A stretch of 64,000 nt of DNA from RYN-230 sp036497945 (GCA_036497945.1 DASXIN010000130.1:1-64000), one strand, 5' to 3'. Numbered from the stretch's first letter, positions 6,268 to 15,289 are shown. Notes: a model not told the origin generated them from the sequence alone. Numbers and translations: made by a program.

Positions 6268-7263
6268 TCAGGTTAGGGCGGGGATGATGGTGCGGCCGTA
6301 GGCGGCCAGGGTCTCGGTGGGCTGGTCGTGCATCAGGTACACGGCGAACTGGTCGGCGCCGATCTCGGCCAGTTCGCGCAGCCGGTCCAGGTGCGCCTCA
6401 ACCGGGCCGAGCAGGCAGAACCGGTCCACGATGGCATCCGGCACGAAGGCCGTGGACGGGTTGTCTGCCTTGCCGTGATGGGCGTAGTCGTAACCCTCCC
6501 GACCCTTGATGTAGTCGGTCAGCTCGTGCGGCACCGGGCCGTCTACGCCGTACCGGGCCACCAGGTCGGCCACATGGTTGCCGACCATGCCGCCGAACCA
6601 GCGCAGCTGGTCCCGCTGATGCGGCAGGTCGGTGCCGACGTAGGCCGGCGCGGCTACGCAGATGGTGAGCTCGGCCGGGTCGCGGCCGGCTGCCTGGGCC
6701 GCGGCGCGGACCGAGCTGACCGTCCACCGGGCGATGTCCGGGTCGGCGGTCTGCAGGATGAAGCCGTCGGCCTGCTCGCCCACCAGGGCCAGCGCCTTGG
6801 GTCCGTAGGCGGCCATCCAGATGTCCAGCTGGCCGTCGCGCACCCAGGGGATGCGCAGCGGCGCGCCGTGCAGCATGACCTCGCGCCCCTCGGCCAGGCC
6901 CTTGATCACCTGCATCGCCTCGGCCATGGTGGCCAGGGTGACCGGCGGCTGGCCGATCACCCGCCGGGCCGAGTCGCCGCGGCCGATGCCGCACACGGTC
7001 CGGTTGCCGTACATGTCGTTCAGCGTGGCGAACAGGGACGCGGTCACCGACCAGTCCCGGGTGCCCGGGTTGGTCACCATCGGCCCGATCATCAGCCGCG
7101 AGGTCTCAGCCAGGATGGCCGAGTAGATGACGTACGGCTCCTGCCAGAGCACGTGCGAGTCGAACGTCCAGCCGTAGCCGAAACCCTGCCGCTCGGCGCT
7201 GCGCATGGTGTCCACCACCGCGCTGGCCGGCGGATCGGTCTGCAGCACCACCCCGAAATCCAT
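6268..7263 (-). CDS. LLM-class F420-dependent oxidoreductase of the pyrimidine-degradation cluster
   Basis: This 331-residue luciferase-like TIM-barrel protein opens MDFGVVLQTDPPASAVVD. It shows WTFDSHVLWQEPY, IGPMVTNPGTRDWSVTAS, VCGIGRGDSARRVIG and DIWMAAYGPKALALVGEQADG, the usual LLM signatures. A group of such proteins (which I recall as TIGR03842) travels with dihydropyrimidinase genes. It probably uses coenzyme F420, but the substrate is unknown; a role in oxidising or reducing a pyrimidine catabolite is inferred from context. It starts 11 bp after the dihydropyrimidinase stop, as the last gene of a three-gene minus-strand operon. Confidence 0.85.
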   Translation of the reverse strand: MDFGVVLQTDPPASAVVDTMRSAERQGFGYGWTFDSHVLWQEPYVIYSAILAETSRLMIGPMVTNPGTRDWSVTASLFATLNDMYGNRTVCGIGRGDSARRVIGQPPVTLATMAEAMQVIKGLAEGREVMLHGAPLRIPWVRDGQLDIWMAAYGPKALALVGEQADGFILQTADPDIARWTVSSVRAAAQAAGRDPAELTICVAAPAYVGTDLPHQRDQLRWFGGMVGNHVADLVARYGVDGPVPHELTDYIKGREGYDYAHHGKADNPSTAFVPDAIVDRFCLLGPVEAHLDRLRELAEIGADQFAVYLMHDQPTETLAAYGRTIIPALT

Positions 7264-7274
7264 CGTGCCCCCTC

Positions 7275-8681
7275 TTAGCTGAGGTATTGGGACAGGCCAC
7301 GGCGCAGGAACTGGCCGTGGCCGCTGCGGCCGTGATACTCGCCGCCGTCGATGACGACCTGCCCGCGGGACAGCACGGTCTGCACCTGGCCGGTGATGGC
7401 GAAGCCTTCGTAGGCCGAGTAGTCCACGTTCATGTGGTGAGTGCGGGCGGACAGCGTCTGCTTGGCCGCGGGGTCGTAGATGACGATGTCCGCGTCCGAG
7501 CCGGGCGCGATGACGCCCTTGCGCGGGTACAGCCCGAACATCCGGGCTGGCGTGGTGCTGGCCACCTCCACCCAGCGGGCCAGCGACAGCTCCCCAGCCG
7601 CCACGCCCTGGTGCAGCAGGTCCATCCGGTGCTCCACGCCAGGAATCCCGTTCGGGATCTTGGAGAAGTCACCGCGGCCGAGTTCCTTTTGCTCCTTGAA
7701 ACAGAACGGGCAGTGGTCGGTGGACACCACCGACAGGTCGTTGGTGCGCAGCCCGCGCCACAGCGAGCCCTGGTGCTCGCGCGGCCGCAGCGGCGGCGAG
7801 GCCACGTACTTGGCGCCCTCGAAATCCGGCCGGGCCAGGTCGTCCAGGGACAGGTAAAGGTACTGCGGGCAGGTCTCAGCGAACACGTTCTGCCCGGTGT
7901 CCCGGGCCGCCGCGATCTCCTGCAGCGCCTGCGCGGCGGACAGGTGCACCACGTACAGCGGGGCGCCGGTTACCTTGGCCAGCGTGATCGCCCGGTGCGT
8001 GGCCTCGGCTTCCAGTTCCGGCGGCCGGGTCAGCCCGTGTTGTACCGGCGTGGTCTTCCCAGCGGCCAGCGCGCGGGCCACCAGCTGGTCGATCGCGATG
8101 CCGTTCTCCGCGTGCATCATGATCACCGCGCCGATGTCGGCGGCGCGCAGCATGGCGCGCAGGATCTCCCCGTCGGTGGCGTAGAACACGCCGGGGTAGG
8201 CCATGAACATCTTGAAGCTGTTCACGCCCGCGCCGATGCACGACTCCATCTCCTTGAGGCTGGTGTCGTTCACGTCGGAGACGATCATGTGGAAGCCGTA
8301 GTCGACCACACAGTTGCCGTCGGCCTTCTCGTGCCACTTGTCCAGCGTGGCCAGCAGCGACGTGCCCTTGGCCTGGACCGCGAAGTCGACGATGGTGGTG
8401 GTGCCGCCCCAGGCGGCGGCCCGGGTGCCGGTCTCGAATGTGTCCACCGAGAACGTGCCGCCGAACGGCATCTCCATGTGCGTGTGCACGTCGATGCCGC
8501 CGGGCAGCACGTAGCGCCCGGTGGCGTCGAACACTCGGTCCGCACCGGCCGCCCAGGACCGGGCCAGCTCGCTGCCGGTGGCCGCCAGCCCGCTGATCAG
8601 CTCGCCGTCCACCAGTACGTCGGCGGGCACGGCGCCAGACGGCGACAGCACCTGGCCGCCGCTGATCACCGCGGTGCTCAC
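7275..8681 (-). CDS. hydA: Dihydropyrimidinase / D-hydantoinase
   Basis: This 468-residue zinc amidohydrolase opens the ring of dihydrouracil or 5-substituted hydantoins to N-carbamoyl amino acids. GGIDVHTHMEMPFGG gives the His66-x-His68 metal ligands. NSFKMFMAYPG holds the carbamylated Lys157. MMHAEN, YVVHLSA and STDHCPF supply the remaining ligands. The start GTG 8681 overlaps the stop of the upstream amidase by four bases (GTGA), so the two are translationally coupled. A longer reading toward 9296 is only a shadow of the amidase gene. The product would be handed to the beta-ureidopropionase encoded just upstream. Confidence 0.95.
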   Translation of the reverse strand: MSTAVISGGQVLSPSGAVPADVLVDGELISGLAATGSELARSWAAGADRVFDATGRYVLPGGIDVHTHMEMPFGGTFSVDTFETGTRAAAWGGTTTIVDFAVQAKGTSLLATLDKWHEKADGNCVVDYGFHMIVSDVNDTSLKEMESCIGAGVNSFKMFMAYPGVFYATDGEILRAMLRAADIGAVIMMHAENGIAIDQLVARALAAGKTTPVQHGLTRPPELEAEATHRAITLAKVTGAPLYVVHLSAAQALQEIAAARDTGQNVFAETCPQYLYLSLDDLARPDFEGAKYVASPPLRPREHQGSLWRGLRTNDLSVVSTDHCPFCFKEQKELGRGDFSKIPNGIPGVEHRMDLLHQGVAAGELSLARWVEVASTTPARMFGLYPRKGVIAPGSDADIVIYDPAAKQTLSARTHHMNVDYSAYEGFAITGQVQTVLSRGQVVIDGGEYHGRSGHGQFLRRGLSQYLS

Positions 8682-9520
8682 GGCTCGACCAGCTCTCCGT
8701 ACTGGTCGGGGCGGCGGTCCCGGTAGAACTGCCACAGGTCGCGCACCTCGGTCAGCACATCCATGTTCAGGTCGCGGACGACCACCTCGCTGTCGGTGTC
8801 CGAGCCGGCCTCGCCGACCAGCTGGCCGCGCGGGTCGACGAAGTAGGACTGGCCGTAGAACTCGTTGTCGCCCAGCGGTTCCACACCGATCCGGTTGATC
8901 GCGCCGACGAAGTACTCGTTGGCCACCGCCGAGGCGGGCTGCTCGAGCCGCCACAGGTACTGGGACAGCCCGCGGCTGGTGGCCGACGGGTTGAACACGA
9001 TCCGGGCCCCGGCCAGGCCCAGTGCCCGCCAGCCCTCCGGGAAGTGCCGGTCGTAGCAGATGTACACGCCGATCCGGCCGACCGCGGTGTCGAACACCGG
9101 GTAGCCGAGGTTGCCCGGCCGGAAGTAGAACTTCTCCCAGAAACCCTTTACCTGGGGCAGGTGCGTCTTGCGGTACTTGCCCAGGTAGCTGCCGTCGGCG
9201 TCGATCACCGCCGCGGTGTTGTAGTACAGGCCGGGCTGCTCCTCCTCGTACATCGGCACCACCAGCACCACCGAGTGCTGCTGGGCCACGTCGCACATGA
9301 GCTGGGTGGTGGACCCGCCGGGAATGGCTTCGGTGTAGGAGTAGTAGTCCGCGTCCTGCACCTGGCAGAAATATGGCCCGTAGAACAGCTCCTGGAGGCA
9401 GACCACCTGGGCGCCCGCCGACGCGGCGCGGCCGATCGCGTCGATGGAGGCCCGGATCATGGAGTCCTTGTCACCAGTCCACTGCTGCTGAACCAATCCG
9501 GCCCGGATGACCTCGGCCAC
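8678..9520 (-). CDS. Beta-ureidopropionase / N-carbamoyl amino acid amidohydrolase
   Basis: This 280-residue nitrilase-superfamily amidase has the full catalytic triad: Glu44 in LQELFYGPY, Lys118 in KYRKTHLPQ and Cys155 in YICYDRHFPE. It also shows RPGNLGYPVFDT and NPSATSRGL. It hydrolyses N-carbamoyl-beta-alanine (or related carbamoyl amino acids) to the amino acid, ammonia and CO2, the last step of reductive pyrimidine breakdown. GTG 9520 follows AAGGAGG with a five-base spacer, the best ribosome site in the region. It is the first gene of the operon with hydA and the F420 oxidoreductase. Confidence 0.92.
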   Translation of the reverse strand: MAEVIRAGLVQQQWTGDKDSMIRASIDAIGRAASAGAQVVCLQELFYGPYFCQVQDADYYSYTEAIPGGSTTQLMCDVAQQHSVVLVVPMYEEEQPGLYYNTAAVIDADGSYLGKYRKTHLPQVKGFWEKFYFRPGNLGYPVFDTAVGRIGVYICYDRHFPEGWRALGLAGARIVFNPSATSRGLSQYLWRLEQPASAVANEYFVGAINRIGVEPLGDNEFYGQSYFVDPRGQLVGEAGSDTDSEVVVRDLNMDVLTEVRDLWQFYRDRRPDQYGELVEP

Positions 9521-9634
9521 GTGTGCCTCCTTGCCCCGCCGCCGACGCCAGTGTCAGCAGCGGATGTTTCCGCCGTATGTCGGTTCGTTCCCCGCATGGA
9601 TCTTTTCAGCCCTGGCCCCGGCTGACCAGCCCAG

Positions 9635-11608
9635 CTAGACCGGAGCCGGTGGTTCCGGCATGGTGGGCTGGCGGTGCGCACTGATCACGTGGATGACCGC
9701 GTTGATCAGTGCCAGGTGGGTGAAGGCCTGCGGGAAGTTGCCCAGCTGGCGGCCGGTCCGCGGGTCGATCTCCTCGGCGTACAGGTCCAGCGAGCTGGCC
9801 AGCGACAGCAGCCGCTCGCAGAGTTGCTGGGCCCGGTCCGGCTCGCCGATCTCGCACAGCGCCGAGACCAGCAGGAACGAGCAGATGGTGAACGTGCCCT
9901 CGCCGCCGGGCAGCCCGTCGTCGGTCTCCTCGGGCCGGTACCGCAGCACCAGGCCGTCCTCGGTCAGCTCGTCGGCGATGGCCAGGATGGTGGCCCGGAC
10001 CCGCGGGTCCTCCCGGGGCAGGAAGCCGGTCATCGGCAGCAGCAGCAGCGAGGCGTCCAGCGCCCGGGTCTCGTAGTGCTGGGTGAACACGCCGCGGTCG
10101 TCCACCCCGTGGGCCAGGATGTCCGCCCTGATCTCGTCGGCCGCCTCACGCCACTGCTTGGCCAGGATCGCCTCGCCCCGGGCCAGCGCGGCCTGCGCGC
10201 CGCGCTGCACCGCCGACCAGCACATGATCTTGGAGAAGGTGAAGTGCTTCGGCGCCCCGCGCACTTCCCAGATGCCCAGGTCGGGTTCCCGCCAGTACTT
10301 CAGCGCGGACTCCACCTGGCGGCGCACCACCGGCCAGATCCGGCTGTCCAGCCGCTGCCAGCTACCCAGCCGGATGTGGATGGCCTGCAGCATGGTGCCC
10401 CAGACATCGTGCTGGCGCTGGGTGTAGGCCTCGTTGCCGACCCGCACCGGCCGGGCGCCGTCGTACCCGCTGAGGTGGTCGAGGATCCGCTCGTTGAGCA
10501 TCCGCTCGCCGTCCACCCCGTACACCACCTGGATCTCGTCGTCACGCTGGGCGATGTCGGCCAGGAACCAGAAGAAGTCGTCCGCCTCCCAGTTGAAACC
10601 CAGCGCGTACAGGCTCCACAGGGTGAACGCGGAGTCGCGCAGCCAGCAGTAGCGGTAGTCCCAGTTGCGCTCGCCGTGCGGCACCTCGGGCAGCGACGTG
10701 CTGGCCGCGGCGATCACGGCGCCGCTCGGGGCGAACGTCAGGCCCTTCAGGGTCAGCGCGCTGCGCTGCAGGTACCGGCTCCACGGATGGTCCGGGAAGC
10801 GGCCCCTGGCCAGCCAGTGCTGCCAGTGGTGCGCGGTCCACACCAGCCGGTGCTGCGCCTCCTCGTAGGAGAACGGGGGCTGGTGCACAGTCCAGGACAG
10901 CGCCACGAAATGGTGCTCGCCCTCCCGCATCAGGGTCCGGGCCATGGCCCGGCCGCCCTCGAAGCCGATCCGCATGTCGGTGGTCAGGGTCAGCCCGATC
11001 CCGACGTCCGGGCTGGCCGCCCGGCACACGGCCTGCGCGTAGCCGCGGTCGGTGTACTCCCAGCTGCCCGGCAGGCGGCCGTAGTCGAAGACCGGCTCGC
11101 AGTCGAAGGCGACCTGCATCTCGCCGGTCACGCAGCGGATGGTGCGCAGCAGCACATGCTCGGCGTCGTAGTCGGTGGGGGTCCGGCGATGCGTGTGCGA
11201 CAGCTCGGTGTCGTGATGCCAGGGCCCCATCAGCAGCGCGTCACGCACCACCAGCCACCCGGTGGGCGTCCCCCAGCTGGTCTCCAGCACCATCGTGCCG
11301 GGCAGGTAGCGGCGGGCCGAGGGAACGTTGACCCCTTCCGGGCCGAGCCGGAACCCACCCGCCGAGCGATCCAGCATCGCGCCGAACACGCTGGGCGAGT
11401 CCAGCCGCGGCAGGCACAGCCACTCCACGTTGCCGCCCGGCGCGATCAGTGCGGTGGTCTCGCAGTCTGACAGGAAGCCGTACTCGCCGATCGGCGGGAA
11501 CGGGGACTCGTCGGCAATCATGTCCACTGGCCCCGGAGTCGCCGCGTCCAGGCCATCCCACCACTGCCCGGCCACCGGGCCCGCGCGCCGCTCAGCGAAA
11601 GCGTCCAT
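9635..11608 (-). CDS. GH15-family glycoside hydrolase (trehalase/glucoamylase type)
   Basis: About 657 residues. The N-terminal beta-sandwich domain begins PPIGEYGFLSDCETTALIAPGG with EWLCLPRLDSPSVFGAMLD. The (alpha/alpha)6 barrel carries NWDYRYCWLRDSAFTLWSLY, and the general-base region is LYAEEIDPRTGRQLGNFPQAF. This arrangement matches mycobacterial and streptomycete GH15 trehalases and related glucan hydrolases. No signal peptide is seen, so it is probably intracellular. ATG 11608 is taken; an in-frame ATG at 11668 is possible and neither has a clear ribosome site. The long in-frame extension to 12265 is only the antisense of the next gene. A threefold 10-bp repeat lies upstream. Confidence 0.88.
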   Translation of the reverse strand: MDAFAERRAGPVAGQWWDGLDAATPGPVDMIADESPFPPIGEYGFLSDCETTALIAPGGNVEWLCLPRLDSPSVFGAMLDRSAGGFRLGPEGVNVPSARRYLPGTMVLETSWGTPTGWLVVRDALLMGPWHHDTELSHTHRRTPTDYDAEHVLLRTIRCVTGEMQVAFDCEPVFDYGRLPGSWEYTDRGYAQAVCRAASPDVGIGLTLTTDMRIGFEGGRAMARTLMREGEHHFVALSWTVHQPPFSYEEAQHRLVWTAHHWQHWLARGRFPDHPWSRYLQRSALTLKGLTFAPSGAVIAAASTSLPEVPHGERNWDYRYCWLRDSAFTLWSLYALGFNWEADDFFWFLADIAQRDDEIQVVYGVDGERMLNERILDHLSGYDGARPVRVGNEAYTQRQHDVWGTMLQAIHIRLGSWQRLDSRIWPVVRRQVESALKYWREPDLGIWEVRGAPKHFTFSKIMCWSAVQRGAQAALARGEAILAKQWREAADEIRADILAHGVDDRGVFTQHYETRALDASLLLLPMTGFLPREDPRVRATILAIADELTEDGLVLRYRPEETDDGLPGGEGTFTICSFLLVSALCEIGEPDRAQQLCERLLSLASSLDLYAEEIDPRTGRQLGNFPQAFTHLALINAVIHVISAHRQPTMPEPPAPV

Positions 11609-11666
11609 CCGCTTGATATACCCCGTCAGCGGGTCGGGCGGGGCCGTACCGGCGCAGCGGACCGCC

Positions 11667-11696
11667 ATTGCGAACGATTGCGAACACTGCGAAACT
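11667..11696. repeat. Three 10-bp direct repeats between divergent genes
   Basis: ATTGCGAACG, ATTGCGAACA and CTGCGAAACT follow one another at 10-bp spacing. They lie between the divergent GH15 and CMD-family genes, 59 bp before the GH15 start and 30 bp before the CMD start. They could bind a regulator of either gene. Confidence 0.5.
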
Positions 11697-11725
11697 CGTG
11701 CCCACAAGGCCCATGATGATGAGAG

Positions 11726-12364
11726 GTGACCAGATTGCCGGACAAGCAGCGGATCAGCTACTTTCCGCTGGACCAGATGGACCCGGAGATGCGCGCCGAG
11801 ATGGAGCGTTGCCAGCGGGAGGGCACCCCCCGGCCGGAGAGCTCGGCGGTCCGGGCGCACGTGCCCGCCGCGTTCTGGGCGTTCGCCCGGTCCTGGCAGG
11901 AGATCTTCCGGGAAGGCGTCTGCGATCACCGGATCAAGGAATTGTGCCGGGTGTACATCTCCCGCACGGTCAACTGCGAGTACTGCGGCAACCAGCGGTC
12001 GGTTAAGGCCGCGCAGCAGGGCTTCACCGAGGCCAAGTACGACGAGCTGCTGAACTTCGAGTCCTCGGCCAAGTTCGACGACCGGGAGAAGGCCGCGCTG
12101 GCCTACGCCGAGGCCATCGCGTGGCACCAGCCGGCCGACGACGCGCTGTGGGACCGGCTGCACCAGTACTTCACCGAGCCCGAGCTGGTCGAGCTGGGCT
12201 GCTTCATCGCGCTGACGTTCGGCCAGCAGAGCTGGCTGCGGCTGCTCAACATCGAGCACCATCAAGTGCTGCCGGGCACCGCGGCCTCGATGGCGCCGGG
12301 CTTCGAGACCGCCGAGGCGCTGGCGGCCAGCAAGCAGTCCACGGACTACTGGGCCAAGCGCTGA
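11726..12364 (+). CDS. Carboxymuconolactone decarboxylase (AhpD-like) family protein
   Basis: This 212-residue all-helical protein has the AhpD-type redox motif in RVYISRTVNCEYCGNQRSV (CxxC, residues about 81-84) followed by KYDELLNFE and EKAALAYAEAIAW. Family members are decarboxylases or thiol-dependent peroxidase partners; the CxxC favours a redox role. GTG 11726 is the longest start. TTG 11735 has GAGAGG at a proper eight-base distance and may be the true start (PDKQRISYFPLDQM). The downstream M24-like gene begins at or just after this stop, so the two are probably one operon linked to the catabolic cluster. Confidence 0.85.
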   Translation: MTRLPDKQRISYFPLDQMDPEMRAEMERCQREGTPRPESSAVRAHVPAAFWAFARSWQEIFREGVCDHRIKELCRVYISRTVNCEYCGNQRSVKAAQQGFTEAKYDELLNFESSAKFDDREKAALAYAEAIAWHQPADDALWDRLHQYFTEPELVELGCFIALTFGQQSWLRLLNIEHHQVLPGTAASMAPGFETAEALAASKQSTDYWAKR

Positions 12365-12393
12365 CCGACTACCCCGCCTTCGACCCAGCCGAG

Positions 12394-13503
12394 ATGGGCC
12401 GCCGCCGGGCGGCGCTGGCCGGCGTGCTGGCCGGGCGCGGCATCGGGGCCGCCCTGGTCTACGGCGCGGACCGGTCCGGCACGGCCATCCAGTGGCTGAC
12501 CGGCTGGCCGGTGACCCGGGAGGCGGCGCTGGTCTTCGCGCCGGACGAGCAGGACGTGCTGTACGTCTGCTACGACAACCACGTGCCCAACGCCCGGCGG
12601 CTGGCCCCGCGGGCGGAGGTCCGGCCGGGCGGCGGTTCGGCCCTGCGCGCCGCGCTGCCCGAACTGGCCGCCCGGGCGGCCAGCAGCGGGCGGGCCGGGG
12701 TGATCGGGCCGGTGCCCGCCCGCTGGCACGACGAGGTGCTGGCCGTGGCCGGCCACGTCGAGGTCCTCGACCTGGACTACACCGGGCTGCGCCTGATCAA
12801 GTCGGCCGCCGAGATCGACTGGCTGCGGGCCGGTGCCCGGCTGACCGACGCCGGCGTCAGAGCCCTCGCCGCGGGCGCCCGGCCCGGGATGACCGAGGCG
12901 GCGCTGGGCGCCCTGGTGGAGAGCGGCTACGTCGCGGCCGGCGGCCAGACGCACATCCGCTACCTAGGTGTCACCGCGATGGATCAGCCCGAGCTGTGCG
13001 TGCCCGCGCAGTGGCCGTCCAGCCGCCCGCTGCGCAGCGGGGACGTGCTGAGCTGCGAGATCAGCGCCAGCTACGGCGGCTACCCCGGGCAGCTGCTGCG
13101 CACGTTCGCGGTCGGCGCGCCGCCCACCCCGCGCTACCAGGACCTGCACCAGGTGGCCGAGCAGGCGTTCGACGCGATGACCGCCCGGCTGCGGCCCGGC
13201 GCCACCGCGGCCGACCTGATCGAGGCGGCCAGCCTGATCACCGCGGCCGGCTGCACCGTCTACGACGACCTGGTGCACGGCTACGGCGGCGGGTACCTGC
13301 CCCCGGTGCTGACCCGGGCCGCGCTGGAGCGGCAGCAGGCGCCCGACTTCACGTTCCAGGCCGGGATGACCGTGGTCATCCAGCCGAACGTGATCACCAA
13401 AGACGAGCAGGCCGGGGTGCAGACCGGGGAGCTGGTGCTGGTGACCGGGAACGGCTGGGAGTCACTGCACCAGTACCCGCGCGGCTTCGGCCAGATCGGC
13501 TAG
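12394..13503 (+). CDS. M24-family (creatinase/Xaa-Pro peptidase fold) protein lacking most metal ligands
   Basis: This protein of about 369 residues has a creatinase-type N-domain and a pita-bread C-domain. The canonical metal-binding pattern is altered. The segment reads GDVLSCEISASYGGYPGQLLRTFAVG where two Asp ligands are expected, and VIQPNVIT and GVQTGELVLVT where Glu ligands are expected. Only the His of HGYGGGYLPP looks canonical. A metal-free hydrolase (as creatinase is) or another C-N/C-S chemistry is more likely than proline peptidase activity. ATG 12394 is the first ordinary start. The frame reads back cleanly to CTG 12361, which overlaps the previous stop as CTGA and may be the real start. 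Confidence 0.8.
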   Translation: MGRRRAALAGVLAGRGIGAALVYGADRSGTAIQWLTGWPVTREAALVFAPDEQDVLYVCYDNHVPNARRLAPRAEVRPGGGSALRAALPELAARAASSGRAGVIGPVPARWHDEVLAVAGHVEVLDLDYTGLRLIKSAAEIDWLRAGARLTDAGVRALAAGARPGMTEAALGALVESGYVAAGGQTHIRYLGVTAMDQPELCVPAQWPSSRPLRSGDVLSCEISASYGGYPGQLLRTFAVGAPPTPRYQDLHQVAEQAFDAMTARLRPGATAADLIEAASLITAAGCTVYDDLVHGYGGGYLPPVLTRAALERQQAPDFTFQAGMTVVIQPNVITKDEQAGVQTGELVLVTGNGWESLHQYPRGFGQIG

Positions 13504-13511
13504 CCGACGGC

Positions 13512-14324
13512 TCAGGGGCGCTCGCCGCGCAGCCGGGCCACGTAGCGCTCCGCGGAGCGGCGGATCGCAGCCGCGCCGTCCTGCACCACAACGCGGCCCC
13601 ACCAGCCGCCGTACACCCGGTCGAAACGGAACCGCCCGGCCCGCTCGGCGATGTCCAGCACGGTCACCTCGTCGAGCGGGATCAGGTTGGGGTAGCTCCA
13701 CATGAAGCTGACCCAATCCCGGTCCGGCACCACGGTGATGGTGTCCCCGGTGAGCAGCGCGCCGCGGCCCGCCGACCCGGCCGGCCAGTGCAGCACGGCC
13801 GCGCCGTCGAAGTGCCCGCCGATCCGGGCCAGGGTGACCCCAGGCACCGGCTCCGCGTCGTCCGCGAAGAACTCGATCCGCGGCGAGGGCCGCTGCACCC
13901 ACTGCTGGTCAGCCCGCGGAACGAAGATCCGGGCATCGAACGCATCGGCGAACTCCACGTTCGCCCCGTAGAAGTGCGGGTGTGACATGCAGATGGCCGC
14001 GATCCCGCCCAGGTCGGTGATCCGCTCCCGGGCCGCGTCGTCGAGCAGCGAGACGCAGTCCCACAGCACGTTGCCGTCCCGGGTGCGGACCAGCAGGGCG
14101 CGCTGCCCGATGGCGAACGAAGGCTCGACACCGACCCCGACCAGGTCCGGTTCCTCCTCGCGGAGCACCACCGCCCGGTCGCTGGCCAGCTCGGCCATGG
14201 TGGTCCACTGCTGGCCGCCACAGCCGACGTACTGCCGCTCGTCCAGGCAGATCGGGCAGGCCCCGGGCGGCTGGCCGGACTCCAGGGACTGCACGCCGCA
14301 AGTACGGCAGATCCACGCGGGCAT
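13512..14324 (-). CDS. MBL-fold protein with an N-terminal zinc ribbon
   Basis: The 270-residue product opens with two CxxC pairs (ICRTCG, about residues 6-9, and CPICLD, about 23-26) that could bind zinc or iron. The rest is metallo-beta-lactamase-like: GNVLWDCVSLLDD, AAICMSHPHFYGANVEF, IGGHFDGAAVLHWP and GALLTGDTITVVPD. The signature HxHxDH is reduced to HPHFYG, so metal binding is partial or changed. The function cannot be named; hydrolase or sensor roles are possible. It is convergent with the M24-like gene and divergent from the ABC transporter. Confidence 0.8.
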   Translation of the reverse strand: MPAWICRTCGVQSLESGQPPGACPICLDERQYVGCGGQQWTTMAELASDRAVVLREEEPDLVGVGVEPSFAIGQRALLVRTRDGNVLWDCVSLLDDAARERITDLGGIAAICMSHPHFYGANVEFADAFDARIFVPRADQQWVQRPSPRIEFFADDAEPVPGVTLARIGGHFDGAAVLHWPAGSAGRGALLTGDTITVVPDRDWVSFMWSYPNLIPLDEVTVLDIAERAGRFRFDRVYGGWWGRVVVQDGAAAIRRSAERYVARLRGERP

Positions 14325-14410
14325 AACGATCTCTCCTCAGCGTTGGCGGCCGGGGTCGACGGTATAGGCTGAACGGCCAGCAGACGGGCGGACATCCCTG
14401 GTGGGGGCTG

Positions 14411-15289
14411 ATGACAATGCGCCGGATCCTGTTCACCGCCGCGATCGCGGCGCTGGGTGCCGGGCTGGCCGCGTGCGGAAGCTCCGGGTCGGGCAGCGGC
14501 AGCGGCGGCAGCACCACGGCCAGCCCGGCCGCGGCCAGCTGCACCTACGCCGGGGTGCAGAAAGAGCTGTTCAGCAAGGGCGTGCTCACCGTGGCCACCG
14601 ACAAGCCCGTCTACCCGCCGTGGTTCGAGAACAACAACCCGGCCAACGGCAAGGGTTACGAGAGCGCCGTGGCCTACGCCGTGGCGAAGCAGCTCGGCTT
14701 CAAGAACTCACAGGTCAAGTGGGCCTATGAGCCGTTCAACGACGCCTACGCGCCGGGGCCGAAGAAGTTCGACTTCGACATCAACGAGGTATCCGTCACC
14801 CCGCAGCGGGCCACGGCGGTGACGTTCTCGAACAGCTACTACGACGTGCAGCAGGCGCTGGTCGCGCTGAAGGGCACGCCGATCGTGACTAAGCACTCGC
14901 CGGCCGACCTGAAGGGCTACGTGTTCGGCGACCAGGTCGGCACGACCAGCCTGGCCTTCATCAACAGCCAGATCCAGCCGACCCAGACACCCAAGGTGTA
15001 CGAGACGCTGAACGACGTGAAGCAGGCGCTGCAGACGCATCAGATCGCCGCGCTGGTCACCGACACGCCGACGGCCCAGTTCATCTCCTCCTCGGAGATC
15101 AAGAATTCGGTCATGGTGGCCCAGTTCCCGTCCACCGGCGAGCACTACGGGCTGCTGTTCGCCAAGGGCAACCCGCTGGTGACCTGCGTCAACAAGGCCC
15201 TGGCCACGCTCAAGAGCAACGGCACGCTGGCCGCGCTGCAGAAGAAGTACCTGCAGATCTACCTGTCCGTGCCCACCATCAAGCCTTGA
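14411..15289 (+). CDS. Amino acid ABC transporter, substrate-binding lipoprotein
   Basis: This 292-residue family-3 extracellular solute-binding protein has a lipoprotein signal (MRRILFTAAIAALGAG) ending in the lipobox LAAC with the lipidated Cys at about residue 21. A Ser/Gly linker follows, then GVLTVATDKPVYPPWFE, KGYESAVAYAVAKQLG, FDFDINEVSVTPQRA and ALVTDTPTAQF. It should sit on the outer face of the membrane and deliver a polar amino acid or amino-acid-like ligand to the permease. ATG 14411 or 14417 can serve, with GGGGGCTG upstream. The stop overlaps the permease start. Its position beside hydantoin/pyrimidine genes suggests a carbamoyl compound or beta-alanine as ligand, which is inference. 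Confidence 0.9.
   Translation: MTMRRILFTAAIAALGAGLAACGSSGSGSGSGGSTTASPAAASCTYAGVQKELFSKGVLTVATDKPVYPPWFENNNPANGKGYESAVAYAVAKQLGFKNSQVKWAYEPFNDAYAPGPKKFDFDINEVSVTPQRATAVTFSNSYYDVQQALVALKGTPIVTKHSPADLKGYVFGDQVGTTSLAFINSQIQPTQTPKVYETLNDVKQALQTHQIAALVTDTPTAQFISSSEIKNSVMVAQFPSTGEHYGLLFAKGNPLVTCVNKALATLKSNGTLAALQKKYLQIYLSVPTIKP

Noticed and set aside
7275..9296. A 673-residue dihydropyrimidinase
   Set aside because: The first 205 residues are a shadow frame of the beta-ureidopropionase gene; the true GTG start overlaps its stop.
9635..12265. An 876-residue GH15 protein
   Set aside because: The extra N-terminal 219 residues are the antisense of the CMD-family gene and unlike protein; the GH15 homology begins near 11600.
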